From positions 38,343,670-38,407,669 of the forward strand of contig JARZZO010000001.1 in assembly GCA_030544215.1 (NCBI GenBank): a stretch of 64,000 bases of DNA. The letters are read 5' to 3'. Of the stretch, positions 21,262 through 31,507 are shown piece by piece. How positions within the stretch are numbered: the stretch's first letter is position 1; each line of letters opens with the position of its first letter. A program made the position numbers and the translations under genes. This DNA comes from Zantedeschia hybrid cultivar (lineage: Eukaryota; Streptophyta; Magnoliopsida; Alismatales; Araceae). The notes beneath the pieces were generated by a model that was not told the DNA's origin, did no database searches, and saw only the letters and a list, made by a program, of their open reading frames with translations.

Positions 21262-21650
21262 GCCGGAGCCTGGACGGCAGGCTACTTGGCCGTCCTAGAG
21301 CCTGGACGGCCAGGCAGTCGGCCATCCAGCCTGGACGGCCAGGCAGTCGGCCATCCAACCTGGACGGCCAGGCGCTTGGCCGTCCTGGGCTCTGGACGGC
21401 CAGGTGCTTGGCCATCGGGGCTGGGCTGGACGGCCAGGCACTTGGCCGTCCGGTCCACTGTACGGCCAGGTACTTGGCCGTCCGGTCTGCGCTGGACGGC
21501 CAGGCACTTGGCCGTCCGGTCCACTGGACAGCCAGGTACTTGGCCGTCCGGTCTGCGTTGGACGGCCAAGTACTTGGCCGTCTGGTCTGGGCGGCCAAGC
21601 GCTTGGCCGTTCAGGACTCTGGGCGGCCAAGTGCTTGGCCGTCCACGGGA
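21262..21650. repeat. Hairpin minisatellite 1 (GGACGGCC / GGCCGTCC)
   Basis: About ten tandem units of some 35-42 bp. Each contains GGACGGCCA followed by 5-7 bases and TGGCCGTCC, so every unit can fold into a hairpin with a 9-bp stem. Examples start near 21293, 21358, 21390, 21427, 21468 and 21493. The array is GC-rich against an AT-rich background. Long open frames occur on both strands but only because the repeat lacks stops. Confidence 0.88.
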
Positions 21651-22689
21651 GGAGCTCTTATATTTTTAAGCTGTCTTACCTGCGCGGCGAGCAAGAGAGT
21701 GTCCCACCGTGATCACCAGAGGGCTGTAGGCACCCGGAACGTCCCCTGCCGTAGCTGTGGGACTCAGATCGAGGGTCCTTCCATTCATCTTAGCACAGTG
21801 GCGATTTAAAGGGGGTTAGAAATAAAGGATGTGATCGCTAGGAGCATTACCTTACGGTCCCTGTGCTCCGCAGGATGGTGAGGATGTGATCGCGTTCTGA
21901 GGGAGCGGGAGATGGTGGTTTCCTCTTCTCTTCCTCCAGCCGGCCAGAGGAGGAGAGCTCGGTAGTCCGCGCGCAGGATCTGGTAAGAGCCCCTGAAAAG
22001 AGAAGACAGACAAAGAAAAGAAATAGCCCGATTAGAACTGTAACATGTAGGATCCGTTCATGCAAACATAAAAATTAACTAAAATTAGAGGGAGATGCAC
22101 CGGATGGGTGTTTGGGAGGGAAGGTGACCATATGTTATGGCCACCCACCTCCCGATTTTTTGTTTGAAACCTCTGGGGGTAAATGGTGCTAAGTCATCCT
22201 AAAATGCATGCATGCAGACAGGGTGCTCGTGTGTGAAAAGTGAAGTGATGTGTTGAAAGTGGAAAGAAGAGCGAGAGAGGGAAATGTTACGGACTAGATG
22301 GAGATTGGAAATGCAATGAAGTGAAAAAGATGAAAAGTAAAGAGAAGATTAGGAAGCCAACTCCTTGTCTGCTCGACGCCTCAGAGCAGACTCGCTTGTT
22401 AGCCTTGTCTGAGCCTTCCCTCCAGAAAACTCCTCGTTAACCTCTCCGAACCTCTTACCCAAAAAATCCTCCTTAACCCCCTACTCGAGAGGATACGAGG
22501 GGTTTAAATAGGTGAAGGGAAAATAGGAGAAAACAGGGGTCTAAATCCCCGTAAATCAACCTACAACCAATAGGAAGTGGTCAAGGGTCGGAGGTGGTGC
22601 GCGCGGCAGTCGCCGGAGTGGGGAGTGGTCGGAGTAGTGGGGACGAGGGCGGCGAGTAGAGGAGATCGTGGGGAAGACGAGGTCAAGGG
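21651..22689 (-). other. TatN LTR, region between the two minisatellites
   Basis: Non-coding LTR sequence. A TATA-like TATTTAAACC on the minus strand at 22501-22510 lies close to the U3-proximal array and could mark the promoter, which would put minisatellite 2 in U3 and minisatellite 1 in the transcribed leader. No recognisable coding sequence. Confidence 0.5.
22501..22510 (-). promoter_or_regulatory. TATA-like box of TatN 5' LTR
   Basis: Minus-strand TATTTAAACC, about 940 bp from the LTR start at 23446. Single-motif evidence only. Confidence 0.4.
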
Positions 22690-23446
22690 GGTGGTTAGGG
22701 AGTGGACGGCCAAGCAACATGCCTTCCACTCCCGTGGAAGGCCAGGTAGCTGGCCTTCCACGAAGTGGTGGAAGGCGGCCCGGTTGGCCTTCGAAGGGGG
22801 TGGAAGGCAAGGGTTGGCCTTCAAAGGGTGGTGGAAGGCAAGGGGTGGCCTTCGAAGGAGGTGGAAGGCAAGGGGTGGCCTTCGAAGGGTAGTGGAAGGC
22901 AAGGGGTGGCCTTCGAAGGGTAGTGGAAGGCAAGGGGTGGCCTTCGAAGGGTGGTGGAAGACGGACCAGCTGGCCTTCCACGAAAAGGTGGTGAAAAGTG
23001 AAAAAAGGTGTCCAAAAGGTGGAAGGCAAGGTGGCTGGCCTTCCACGGGTGGTGGAAGGCAGCCTGGTTGGCCTTCCACGAAAAGGTGGTAAAAAGTGAA
23101 AAAGGTGGTCAAAAGGTGGAAGGCAAGGTGGCTGGCCTTCCAAGGGTGGTGGAAGGTGAGGGGTGGCCTTCCAAGGATGGTGGAAGGCGAGGGGTGGCCT
23201 TCTAAGGATGGTGGAAGGCGGGCTGGTTGGCCTTCCAGGGATGGTGGAAGGTGGCCTGGTTGGCCTTCCAGGGATGGTGGAAGGCGGCCTGGTTGGCCTT
23301 CCACGGGTGAGAGGAAGCGGAGATTGGTTAATGGGCCTGATTATTTAGTGGGTTGAATTATGTGAGAAAATGATGGGTTTGGTGATGATGGGCTAATGAT
23401 GGATGGGGTTCATGACCAAAAGGGTGGTCCAAAATCAGTGTCTACA
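22690..23446 (-). mobile_element. TatN 5' LTR, U3 part
   Basis: On the minus strand the LTR starts TGTAGACACTG at 23446, matching the 3' LTR start at 2000. About 200 bp at the start are nearly identical between the two copies. The inner end is not resolved, so the interval given covers only the part that is clearly LTR. The right flank is Athila-type leader, hence TatN inserted into that element. Confidence 0.8.
22706..23312. repeat. Hairpin minisatellite 2 (GGAAGGC / GCCTTCC)
   Basis: Roughly fifteen units of about 32-60 bp. Each has GTGGAAGGC, a short spacer (AAGGGGT or CTGGTT type) and GGCCTTCC or GGCCTTCGA, so units fold like those of minisatellite 1 with A:T in place of the central C:G. 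Units with spacer AAGGGGT form a homogeneous block at 22800-22950, while CTGGTT units flank it. The last two units recur at 1801-1860 in the other LTR. Confidence 0.88.
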
Positions 23447-23750
23447 ATGCTTTCCTAGAATGATGAATGCCTAGCATGGAAGGTTTCTAATCTTGAAATG
23501 AAGGTTTTTAAATTTGGATGTTCTTCTTTTGTTCCTTTTTTAGTTAATGCAAACCTATCTAAACTAGAAACTACAAAAATGGAAACTAACTAAAGTCAGG
23601 AAATTGAAATATAGAAAGTTGGAACACACTTACCATGATTTCGCTTTCCTTTTTTTTTTTTTTTTCAATATACCTGCAAAAATAAGAAAAAGAAGGTTAG
23701 CTAAAGAATAATTACACTAAATCCAAGATAATCAAAATTAAAAATCTAAC
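23447..23750 (-). mobile_element. Athila-type element, 5' leader fragment
   Basis: Non-coding sequence between the TatN LTR end and the Athila primer site, reading on the minus strand away from the primer site. Apart from a T15 run at 23651-23665, nothing is recognisable. The gag of this element would lie left of TatN and is not in the window. Confidence 0.6.
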
Positions 23751-23768
23751 TCCCCGGCAACGGCGCCA
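23751..23768 (-). other. Primer binding site, Asp-tRNA type (Athila lineage)
   Basis: The minus strand reads TGGCGCCGTTGCCGGGGA, the well-known primer site of Athila-type Ty3/gypsy elements. It is separated from the LTR end by five bases. It fixes orientation as minus. Confidence 0.9.
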
Positions 23769-24779
23769 AAAATTGATCGTTCCAAACTGTGCGTCGTTAA
23801 ACACTCATAAGAACGTTCAATCTAAATTTATTCGGCTCATTTAAATTAGATTTTGAAAATTAATAATGGTGAGTCCGAGTCGATCCACGGGGAGTTAAAT
23901 TTTTAACTTTGAAAACTTTGGAATTTAATTAATCTAAAAATTGACGATTGTTTAGGATTTTTTTTAATGCTTTAAAATTCAATTATTCTAAAAATAACAA
24001 CCACCTGAATTAACTAGTTATACTAAATGATTAATTACCTAATTAAACCGTACACAAGCTAATTAACAAAAATTAAAAAGAAATCTAATTAACTAAACTA
24101 ATTCCAAGTAAACAAACAAACACCCCTAATGTAATGAAGAAATAAATATTAACTGAATAAAAGTTGAACAAAACTCTCATTAATTACTACCCTTTTAACA
24201 GTAACGACACTTATCTAAACTAACAAAAATAATTAATGAAAAAATTAAGTAAACAACATATGCAGCAAATAGGGCCCGGGGAAGGCTTCTGCTGGGCTTC
24301 GGCGCACTGGACCGCGAAGGGGTGCGGCTGCTGCTGGCAGGTGGATGCTTTGGCTCGCAGAGAAGACGGCGCGTGGAGCTGGTGCTGTAGCTTGCTGGCT
24401 GGGCGCTTGCCGCTGCACGTGGAGGGCTTCAGCCGTACTGCGGGCATGGAAGGTGCTGGCCGGCAGGTTCAAGCTTCAACGCACATGCATGCAGGCGCGT
24501 GGGGGCTGTGAAGTTTCTGCTGGAGGGGGCTGGAGAGAAGGCGTGGAGGTCGGCGGTGCTGCGGGCGTGCATGCATGCACGTGGACTTGCTGGAGGAGGC
24601 GCAGTCGCTGGTGCGGCTTGACGGTGCTACTGGCCAGCGCTGGTGTCCGCTGGGTGCATGCACAGGCGGTGCGGTGACGGTGCTGGAGGAGGTGCAGCCG
24701 GGAGCCTGTGGAAGCGCAGCGGAGGATGCTGGGGGTGCGCTGGTGCTGCGGCTGAGAGCGTGGAGCTGCTGGCTTCGCT

Positions 24780-25280
24780 GGAGAAACCGAGAGAGGGTAG
24801 CGTGGGGGAGAGAAAGAGAAAGACAGAGCGAGAGGGAAGAGAACTGTGGAGGGAGAGAAGAGAAGAGAGAGGGAGGAAGAGAGATACGGAGGAGGAGAGA
24901 AGGAGAGAATGCTGGGAGAGAGAGCAAAGGAGAGAGGTGTGTGGGAGACCGAGAGAGGGAAGGAGGGCTGCGGGGTTGATAAGCTACCAGAGGAGGAGAA
25001 AACGGAGAGAGAGAGAGAGAGAGAGAGAGCGCCCCCTCAGCTGGGGGAAGAGAGAGATATATAGAGAGGAAGAGAGAGTCGTGGGAAAGAGAGAGATTGC
25101 GGGAAATAGAGAGCAGGGATACGGGAGAGAAAGAGAGGCTGCTGTGGGAAGGAAACTGGAGAAGGAGAAGGGTTGCAGTTGGGAAATTGGAGAGAAGGAA
25201 GGAAATAGAGGGTTTTGGGAAAGTGGAGAGAAAGAAGGAATCAGAGAGTCTTTTTAGAGAGAAGGGAAGGAAGGTATTTT
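24780..25280. repeat. GA-rich low-complexity tract
   Basis: About 500 bp consisting mainly of GAGA, GGAGA and GAAAG, including an uninterrupted (GA)n stretch near 25007-25028. On the element strand (minus) it is CT-rich and lies just downstream of the TATA-like box, so it would be the start of the transcript. Confidence 0.85.
25056..25066 (-). promoter_or_regulatory. TATA-like box of the Athila LTR
   Basis: Minus-strand CTCTATATATC at the edge of the CT-rich tract. Placement relative to the primer site (about 1.3 kb) is compatible with an Athila LTR. Confidence 0.5.
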
Positions 25281-25766
25281 TAAAAAAAAAGAAAAGAAAG
25301 TGGGCTTTAGGAAGGCGGCTGGCCCTTCTTGGGTCCTTCTTGGCCATGGAATTAGGGCAACACTAGGGCCTCAAATAACGTTTTTACCCCTGCTTTAATC
25401 TTTTGGGCAAAATGACGTCGAATTTATTGGAATTCGGACACTAGACCTCTCCTAAATTTCCGGAAACTCCACCAACTGCACTGCGTCATTGGCATGTCCT
25501 GTTCACATAAAATAAATATAAATTAGCACATTATCATAAAAATATCATTATATTTATTTATTTCGTCTCGGTTTTGTTGAAAAACCGCAAATGCGCTATA
25601 CTCCATTAATCACATGAAATGACGATGTTTTTAAGTCAGAATTTGACGAAATTGGTACCGCTGGACTTGGTACGCAATTATCTATCATTTCATGCTATTT
25701 TACAGATAAAAACATGAGTATGATGCGTTTGATTGCCTTTAAATGATCAATTTAACACTTTATCAT

Positions 25767-26293
25767 TACAGTTACGAATGCATGCGTTTTATATCAGAAT
25801 TTGGGAATCTTTGGGAGGTGTGTTACTACTTTAATTATTTAAATTGCCTAGATTTGTGTTGCTGCACTTGTGGGTGCATGAGTGGGTGGTGGGGATCGAA
25901 GGATCCCTGCTGAGTCTATTTCGATGAGACTCACCCCTGCGGTTTTCAGGTGAGGATTCCAGGCATGTGTAGCATGGAGGGTTTCGCCTAGGGTTGCACG
26001 CCAGCAGCCACTGTTCTGAGGTATTCCACGATGTAGTTGTTATTTTTCCTTTCAGACCTATACGCTTAATTATTTCTTTTCAGTTGGAATATATAATTAT
26101 TTGTTGAGTCAAGTCGAATTGTAATAATTTTTAATTCCTGCACTTTCCTTACAATTCGATGTGAAGTGAATGTTTAGCTTAGTTTATCATTTATTTTCCA
26201 GACTTACCGAGATCCTTGTTTGGTTACAAATTTTAATGATTCGGTACCCATTTAGTAATCGGATCACCGATTGTAGCGTGGCGGGTCGTTACA
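25767..26293 (+). mobile_element. ChrB 5' LTR, truncated (last ~525 bp)
   Basis: It matches the end of the ChrB 3' LTR (49314-49840) and ends GGCGGGTCGTTACA directly before a Met-tRNA primer site. More than 1 kb of U3 is missing, and the junction with Athila LTR sequence is abrupt. It retains the conserved multi-hairpin module at 25892-26031, with the last hairpin decayed (CTGAGGTATTCCACG). Confidence 0.85.
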
Positions 26294-26295
26294 GT

Positions 26296-26307
26296 TGGTA
26301 TCAGAGC
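26296..26307 (+). other. Primer binding site, Met-tRNA type (ChrB)
   Basis: TGGTATCAGAGC two bases after the LTR end at 26293. The same site follows the ChrD LTR at 55143 and, on the minus strand, the ChrC LTR. Confidence 0.85.
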
Positions 26308-26450
26308 ATTCGGTCTGGCAAATAGATGATTAACTAGGTTAAATATCGTGAATTTGACAAAAAATTACATTATCTCGTACAAGCACGACGGTAGTGTAGG
26401 TTTTGGATTCTAATTAGAAATTTTCGATTCATGTGACTGTAGGCGATTAG

Positions 26451-27134
26451 ATGGCTCATAAGAAGAGAGTGCCAGTTATTAGGGAGCAGGGAGATGTTCC
26501 TAGTGGGACTGATGCTGGTAGGCCGAATATGGAGCGTTTCATAGAGGCTATGATGGATACGATGACTAGATATCAGACCTGAGACCCTAGTGAGAGTTCT
26601 AGTACTCGGGGAGGGCCTTTAGCTGCCCTGGATAGATTCTTGAAACTGAAGCCACCTAATTTTACCGGTCGTCCCAACCCGGATGAGGCCGTTCATTGGC
26701 TGAAGGAGTTAGAGAAGAATTTCGATACCATGGATTGTGCAGCAGTTGAGAGGACTATGTTGGCTACCTTCATGTTGAAGGATGATGCCTATGATTGGTG
26801 GACCACTTTGAGGAGCTTGTCTTATGCAGATAGGAGTCTTAAGGAGTTTCCATGGGAGACATTTGTGAAGGAATTCAATGCACAGTACTTCCCTAGGCAT
26901 GTCCAGAAGGCCAAGGAGAGGGAATTTATAGAGTTGACCCAAGGGAGCATGACAGTGCTCGAATACCAGATGAAATTTGTTTTGCTTGGGAGGTTTGTAC
27001 CCTTTATTTCAGGGGACGAAGAGCATCGGACCGAGAGGTTTGTGGACGGACTGAGGTCCAACTTGATGAATTTTGTGGTGTCCCACTATTGTACGGACTT
27101 AGCATCAGCGGTTAAGTGTGCCGACTTATGGTAA
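26451..27134 (+). pseudogene. gag: ChrB gag, N-terminal and capsid part
   Basis: It starts MAHKKRVPVIREQGDVPSG and contains the retrotransposon gag domain (RFLKLKPPNFTGRPNPDEA, AYDWWTTL, REFIELTQGSMTVLEYQ). A TGA at 26580-26582 replaces an Arg codon present in ChrD (CGA to TGA). The frame ends at TAA 27132-27134, where a deletion of some 60 bp relative to ChrD also shifts the frame. It is not functional. Confidence 0.85.
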
Positions 27135-27771
27135 GAGAAAGACTGCAGTAGTAGCAGCTCCTTCATCCGGATCAGGATCTTCTTCACTCGGTTCCAGATT
27201 CAGGAGATTCTTTTGAGGCGGTGGCAGCAGCAGTGGTAGTAGCAGACCCAGGCAGAGCCAGCAGAGTTAGTCGGTGTCCAGTGCTCAGTAGGAGGCAGCT
27301 CAGAGGCTTCAGGCAGCTTGTCGTTATTGTGGTGGTACTCACCGTGGGACTCAGTGTCCTGCGTTTTCTAGGAGATGTTATACTTGTGGCCAGCCGGGCC
27401 ATTTGGCGAGGTATTGCCCGCAGGGGCATAGTCAGGGGCAGGGACCAGGTGATCAGAAGAAGCCGAGGACCCAAGGGAGAGTTCTTGCTATCACCAGGAA
27501 GGAGGCTAGTGCGTCCAACTTGGTGGAAGATACACTCTCTATCCTTGGGAACTCCGCACATATGTTGATTGATTTGGGTGCTTCGCATTCTTTTATTTCT
27601 GAGCAGTTTGTAGATGTTCTTTTTGCACCCGTTGATGAGTTATCTGATGGACTGATGGTTGACGTTCCTTCTGGGGATTTCATGTTGACTTATAATTGTT
27701 TGAGTGAGGTTCCCTTGACCATTGAGGGTCAGTTACCTGCCCAGTTAGTTGTGCTTGCCATCCGACTTTAA
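27135..27771 (+). pseudogene. pro: ChrB gag zinc knuckles and protease
   Basis: The reading frame changes in the Ser/Gly/Arg-rich linker. From 27376 the zinc knuckle CYTCGQPGHLARYC is readable, followed by the aspartic protease with DLGAS in place of DSGAS, a Ser-to-Leu change consistent with TCG to TTG. A further frame change near 27760 leads into the RT segment. The fragment clearly corresponds to 56150-56680 in ChrD. Confidence 0.8.
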
Positions 27772-28380
27772 TGTCATCTTGGGCATGGACTGGTTGGAGG
27801 CTAACTATGCCGAGATGGACTGCCACAGGAAGATGGTGCGTTTCTCTCTCCCGGGCATCCCGGCCTTCTACTTCCAAGGTATTAGGCTCTCTTCTCGTGG
27901 TATCCTTATTTCTGCTTTTAAGGCCCAGAGGTTACTTGTTGGTGGCTGTGAGGCTTTCCTTGCCTCTGTAGTTGTAGTTGGTATTAATAGTGTCTCCAGT
28001 CTTTGGGAGGTGCCTGTAGTATTTGACTTTGTTGATGTGTTTCCTGAGGAGTTACCTAGCCTTCCTCCTCAGCGGGAGGTTGAGTTCACTATTGAGCTTG
28101 CACCAGGTATGGTGCCCTTGTCTAAGGCCCCGTATCGGATAGTTCCGGCCGAACTCGCTGAGTTGAAGGCGCAGTTGCAGGAATTACTGGATAAGGGTTT
28201 TATCCGTCCCAGTACTTCTCCGTGGGGTGCTCCAGTTCTATTCGTTAGGAAGAAGGATGGTTCTTTGAAGCTATGCATTGATTATAGACAGCTGAACCAG
28301 GTAACAATAAAGAACAAATACCCACTTCCGAGAATTCATGATTTGATGGATCAGTTACAGTCTGATAAGGTATTCTCGAA
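27749..28380 (+). pseudogene. pol: ChrB reverse transcriptase, N-terminal part
   Basis: It encodes protease end and RT fingers, with PLSKAPYRIVPAELAELKAQ, GFIRPSTSPWGAPVLFVRKK and LCIDYRQLNQVTIKNKYPLP. The frame runs cleanly into the ChrC insertion at 28386, and the RT continues at 35464 with DLRSGYYQMRI, the expected next residues. The coding sequence was thus interrupted by insertion rather than by deletion. Confidence 0.88.
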
Positions 28381-28385
28381 GATTG
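28381..28385. repeat. Target site duplication of ChrC, left copy (GATTG)
   Basis: GATTG is repeated at 35459-35463, immediately outside the right LTR, and the interrupted RT reads through when one copy is removed. Confidence 0.95.
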
Positions 28386-28642
28386 TGTAACGACCCGCCA
28401 TCCTATGACCGGAGACCCGGTCACTAAATGGATGTCGGCCCATTAACTACGGGTTCACACCCGGATCTCACACAACACGCCTGGAGGAGTAAGTGCTAAA
28501 CAAGGCTAAATATAACAATCGCACGGACTACAAAGGTAAACGAGTGCGCAGAAAGGGAAATATCAATATCCGTATACAATCCAACAATAATTACATGTCC
28601 AACAAATTAAATATGTACAGGCAGAAGGAAAGTACAACAACA

Positions 28643-28786
28643 TCGGGGCATACCCCGGAACTAAGACAGCTGCTGGTCCGCACCCCAAGAAGGCACCACA
28701 CGCCTCCACGCGCCGCGAGGTCCACACCTGAAACCGCAGGGAGTGAGCCACACCAGAAATGGGCTCAGTAGGGATCATCCGATCCC
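28643..28786 (-). other. Conserved multi-hairpin module, ChrC 3' LTR
   Basis: Read on the minus strand it contains in order GGGATC...GATCCC, TGAGCC...GGCTCA, CTCAC...GTGTG and CGGGGTATGCCCCG. The second stem differs from the TGAGTC...GACTCA of ChrB, ChrD and ChrF by a paired change that keeps pairing. Confidence 0.7.
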
Positions 28787-29825
28787 CTGCCTCCCACTCA
28801 CACACCCACAAGTGTAACAACAGGAATATATGGCAATTTAAGTAAAGCAGTAAACACAGCACCCAACTCTGACATGAAACGCACGGCAAGCAGTGTAACA
28901 AGAACCAATCTAAGTAATCCGAAGAACCCAACACAGAGTCACGACTCACAGTCAAAGTCCACGAAGCGACTGAACCACACTGTCGAACGAAGTCGAACGT
29001 CGCCTCCCAACACTACCACCACTGCTCACGCCTGTCCACCCCTACAGCGTTCCGGGGCACTGTAGGGTGAGGCAGCGAGCTAAACTAGGACTAGCTGGAC
29101 TCAGTGTACCGCCACTGCCAGCTACGTGTGCACACAAGCAGTCTAGACTACTGTCCTACCACCGGATTGCCTCCACGCTAGGCCTCAGCGCTTCAGGAGG
29201 GCCCTGGGGACCGGCGAACCCCCGTCAAGCCGAAGCTACAGGAACTACCCACAAACCCAACTCTCCCGGGCTGCGTCAGGCCAAGGGCTATAGGTACCAC
29301 TCGTAACCTTGATCAAAGGTCACATCAGGCCCACTGGCTAAAGGGTAAACCAACTCCCACCAGAAACACCACCAGCTCCACAGCAAGAAACACGCTAGAA
29401 GCTGTCACGACAACCAAGGGAAGCCCCGACCCGCTGAGACCAAACAGCAACCCCTCGGATAGCACACCAGCTGCTCCGGCCCGACAGGCTCAAGGTGGTT
29501 CTGCTTCTCTCAGCCAAGGGTAAAACAAAACATACACCACTCCACAGACACCATGACCCTGTCCCCATCGGTCCATGGTGACAACGTAAACCACAGTTAA
29601 CACGATCCATAATCGCATAACACAAACACACATATAATCACGATTCCATTCGCACAGTAAACCTCAGTCTCAGTATATAGCTAAAGCACACCCACACTCA
29701 CACAGGTGATGTAAATCCACTCACGCATAAGTCCTCAATCCCAGTGTACAACATAAAATACGCCTCAGAACCTTCAACAGTGAAACACATGCTAAAACCA
29801 GCAATATAACACTTCTGTCTTGAAT

Positions 29826-31050
29826 CGCGTCGACCGAGGTCGACGCCAATCAAGTCCCTCAGACAGGTTCAGTTAAATGTCAGATTATTCCTTGAAACGC
29901 GTCTTCACAGGGAGACGCCCTTTGAAACGCGTCCGCCACCATCGACGCCATTCACATTAAAAACCCAGAATTTCAACACCCAAGCGGGGCGATTTCCTGC
30001 CTAAATGGCGTCATGGTGGCCCGACGTCCTTTATAAAAGGCGTCGTCCACCCATGACGTCATTTAGCGCCAGGAACTCTATTTAATGAGACCTCGAACAG
30101 GGGGATTTCTGCCCCTAAAAGGTGTCGTACGGCCCAGACGCCTTTTGAAAGGCGTCGACCAGGAACGACGCCGTTTAGCGCCAGAAACCAGGTTCCCTGG
30201 TTCGAACCGAGGGTTCCTCCCTTGAACCCCAAGCACCCCGAAAACCCCAAAATCAAAGGGGGAAGGAGAGAAGCTCAACCACACAATCATGCTTACGAAA
30301 ACACGATCTCAAACACCGTCATTCTCACATGGAACCCCCCCCTAAGCATGCTCAATCTATCCCCCCAAACACCACGTCACGCCGAGAATCACATGAACAT
30401 CACATGCAAGGTTCGTCCCCCTACCGGTTCTCGAACTCCTCCAAGCTCCTTGCAGCCAACCCGTCTCGCCCCACGCCGCCGCCGGTATCCTCGAGGACGT
30501 CGCCACTCCGCCGGGACGTCGGCCGCCGTCCGGAGAAGGGAACGTCGCGAAGAAGGTGGTGGAGGTAGAGGTGAAAGGTAGGGAAGCTACGGAGTGATGG
30601 AAGAGGAAGAAGAGGGAGGGAAGGAAGGAAGGAAGGAGGGCGGAGAGAGCGGAGAGGGCGAAGAGAGAGAGTGGAGAGGCGAAAGTGAGGGAAGGAAGGA
30701 GAGGCTCGCGGGGTCAACTAGAATCCCGCTAAAACGCGTCGATCGAGGCAGACGCCATTCAGTCTGACAGGACGGCCGTACTGACACCGCTCTGAAACGC
30801 GTCGCCCACCACGGACGCCGTTCAGACGACAAGACAGGCCGTACTGACAACGCTCTGGCACCGTACCCTGACACCGCAGGTGTCGCAGTCTGAAACGCGT
30901 CGACCGAGGTGGACGCCGTTCAGACAAATCTGACAGGGGCCGTACTCTCGCAGCCCGAAACCCGCCCACGTGGCGCAACAACCAACAGACCTAAATGGCG
31001 TCCACACACCCTGACGCCTTTTGAAAGGCGTCGAGCACTGTTGACGCCAT
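29826..31050. repeat. GGCGTC/GACGCC palindromic modules in ChrC LTR
   Basis: About ten modules in two clusters (29826-30180 and 30730-31050), each of the type (A/T)GGCGTC or ACGCGTC, 8-14 bases, GACGCC, with flanking AAA/TTT. Often two modules lie back to back. Identical positions occur in the right LTR (34140-34495 and 35045-35365). Confidence 0.85.
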
Positions 31051-31144
31051 TCAGCTAGCAATCTCAAGACCCCTCCAGGGTCCAAACCAGGGGATCCGGC
31101 CCGAACCCGACCCGAATACAGAATCCGAAATCTCAGTCATTACA

Positions 31145-31166
31145 ATCTCCCCCCCTTAAAAGAATT
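31145..31166 (-). other. Polypurine tract of ChrC
   Basis: On the minus strand TTTTAAGGGGGGGAGAT directly precedes the LTR at 31144. The same tract occurs in ChrB (38033-38050) and ChrD (about 59870-59887). Confidence 0.85.
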
Positions 31167-31507
31167 TCGTCCTCGAAATTTGCAACCGCTCAACGCTCAA
31201 CTCAGCTAACCCACACCTGCCGACAAACACCAATAACAACAATCAATCTCACCAATCACCCACACAAGGTTCCAACATAAACACGCCAAGCTAACCAAGA
31301 TTCTCAATTCTGACAAGAGCTGATAGATTAAAACAACCATACATTAACAAGGCGCAAATTACAAAACCGATTTCTCCACCATCCCGAATACATACAAGTG
31401 CCACACGACACCACAACCATCTCTAAACAAGACAAAATAAAAGTGCTCAGCTAGCACAACCTCTCGAATTCCACAAAGAGACACGACTCCAATCACGCCT
31501 CGAACAC
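31167..31507 (-). other. ChrC non-coding region between gag and 3' LTR
   Basis: About 340 bp with no recognisable coding sequence. Near the LTR it keeps the sequence around the polypurine tract (GACGAAATTC on the minus strand) shared with ChrB and ChrD, where it follows the end of pol. So the pol region appears to have been excised between gag and this tail. Confidence 0.6.

Larger units (their letters stand above)
23774..25766 (-). mobile_element. Athila-type 5' LTR
   Basis: On the minus strand the LTR ends GATCA just before the primer site. Going right it is AT-rich (23774-24270), GC-rich (24270-24780), then purine-rich on the plus strand (24780-25280). A TATA-like CTCTATATATC lies on the minus strand at 25056-25066. 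The outer boundary is not resolved; similarity to the chromovirus LTR begins at about 25767, so that point is used as the limit. Long open frames in the GC- and GA-rich parts are low-complexity and not called. Confidence 0.65.
28386..31144 (-). mobile_element. ChrC 3' LTR
   Basis: It starts TGTAACGACCCGCC and ends GTCATTACA on the plus strand. It contains the multi-hairpin module (28643-28786), about ten GGCGTC/GACGCC modules (29826-31050) and a GA-rich tract (30596-30700) that would be a CT-rich leader on the minus strand. Open frames within it look spurious; the same frames recur in the other LTR because the LTRs are nearly identical. Confidence 0.93.

Noticed and set aside
21236..21809. 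Several long overlapping open frames on both strands (Gly/Pro/Arg/Trp-rich proteins)
   Set aside because: They run through the hairpin minisatellite; absence of stops follows from the repeat sequence and no domain is visible.
21262..23312. Regular repeats with spacers, CRISPR-like at first sight
   Set aside because: Units are palindromic minisatellites without unique spacers, inside a plant retrotransposon LTR, with no cas genes.
22556..23356. Long open frames (up to 247 codons) in minisatellite 2
   Set aside because: Same reason: repeat-driven open frames with period equal to the DNA repeat, within an LTR.
24469..25366. Open frames of 200-290 codons in both strands
   Set aside because: Ser/Leu- or Glu/Arg-rich low-complexity translations of a GA/CT-rich tract in an Athila LTR.
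28493..31085. About a dozen open frames repeated with near identity at 32807-35399
   Set aside because: They recur only because the two ChrC LTRs are nearly identical; none has a recognisable domain.
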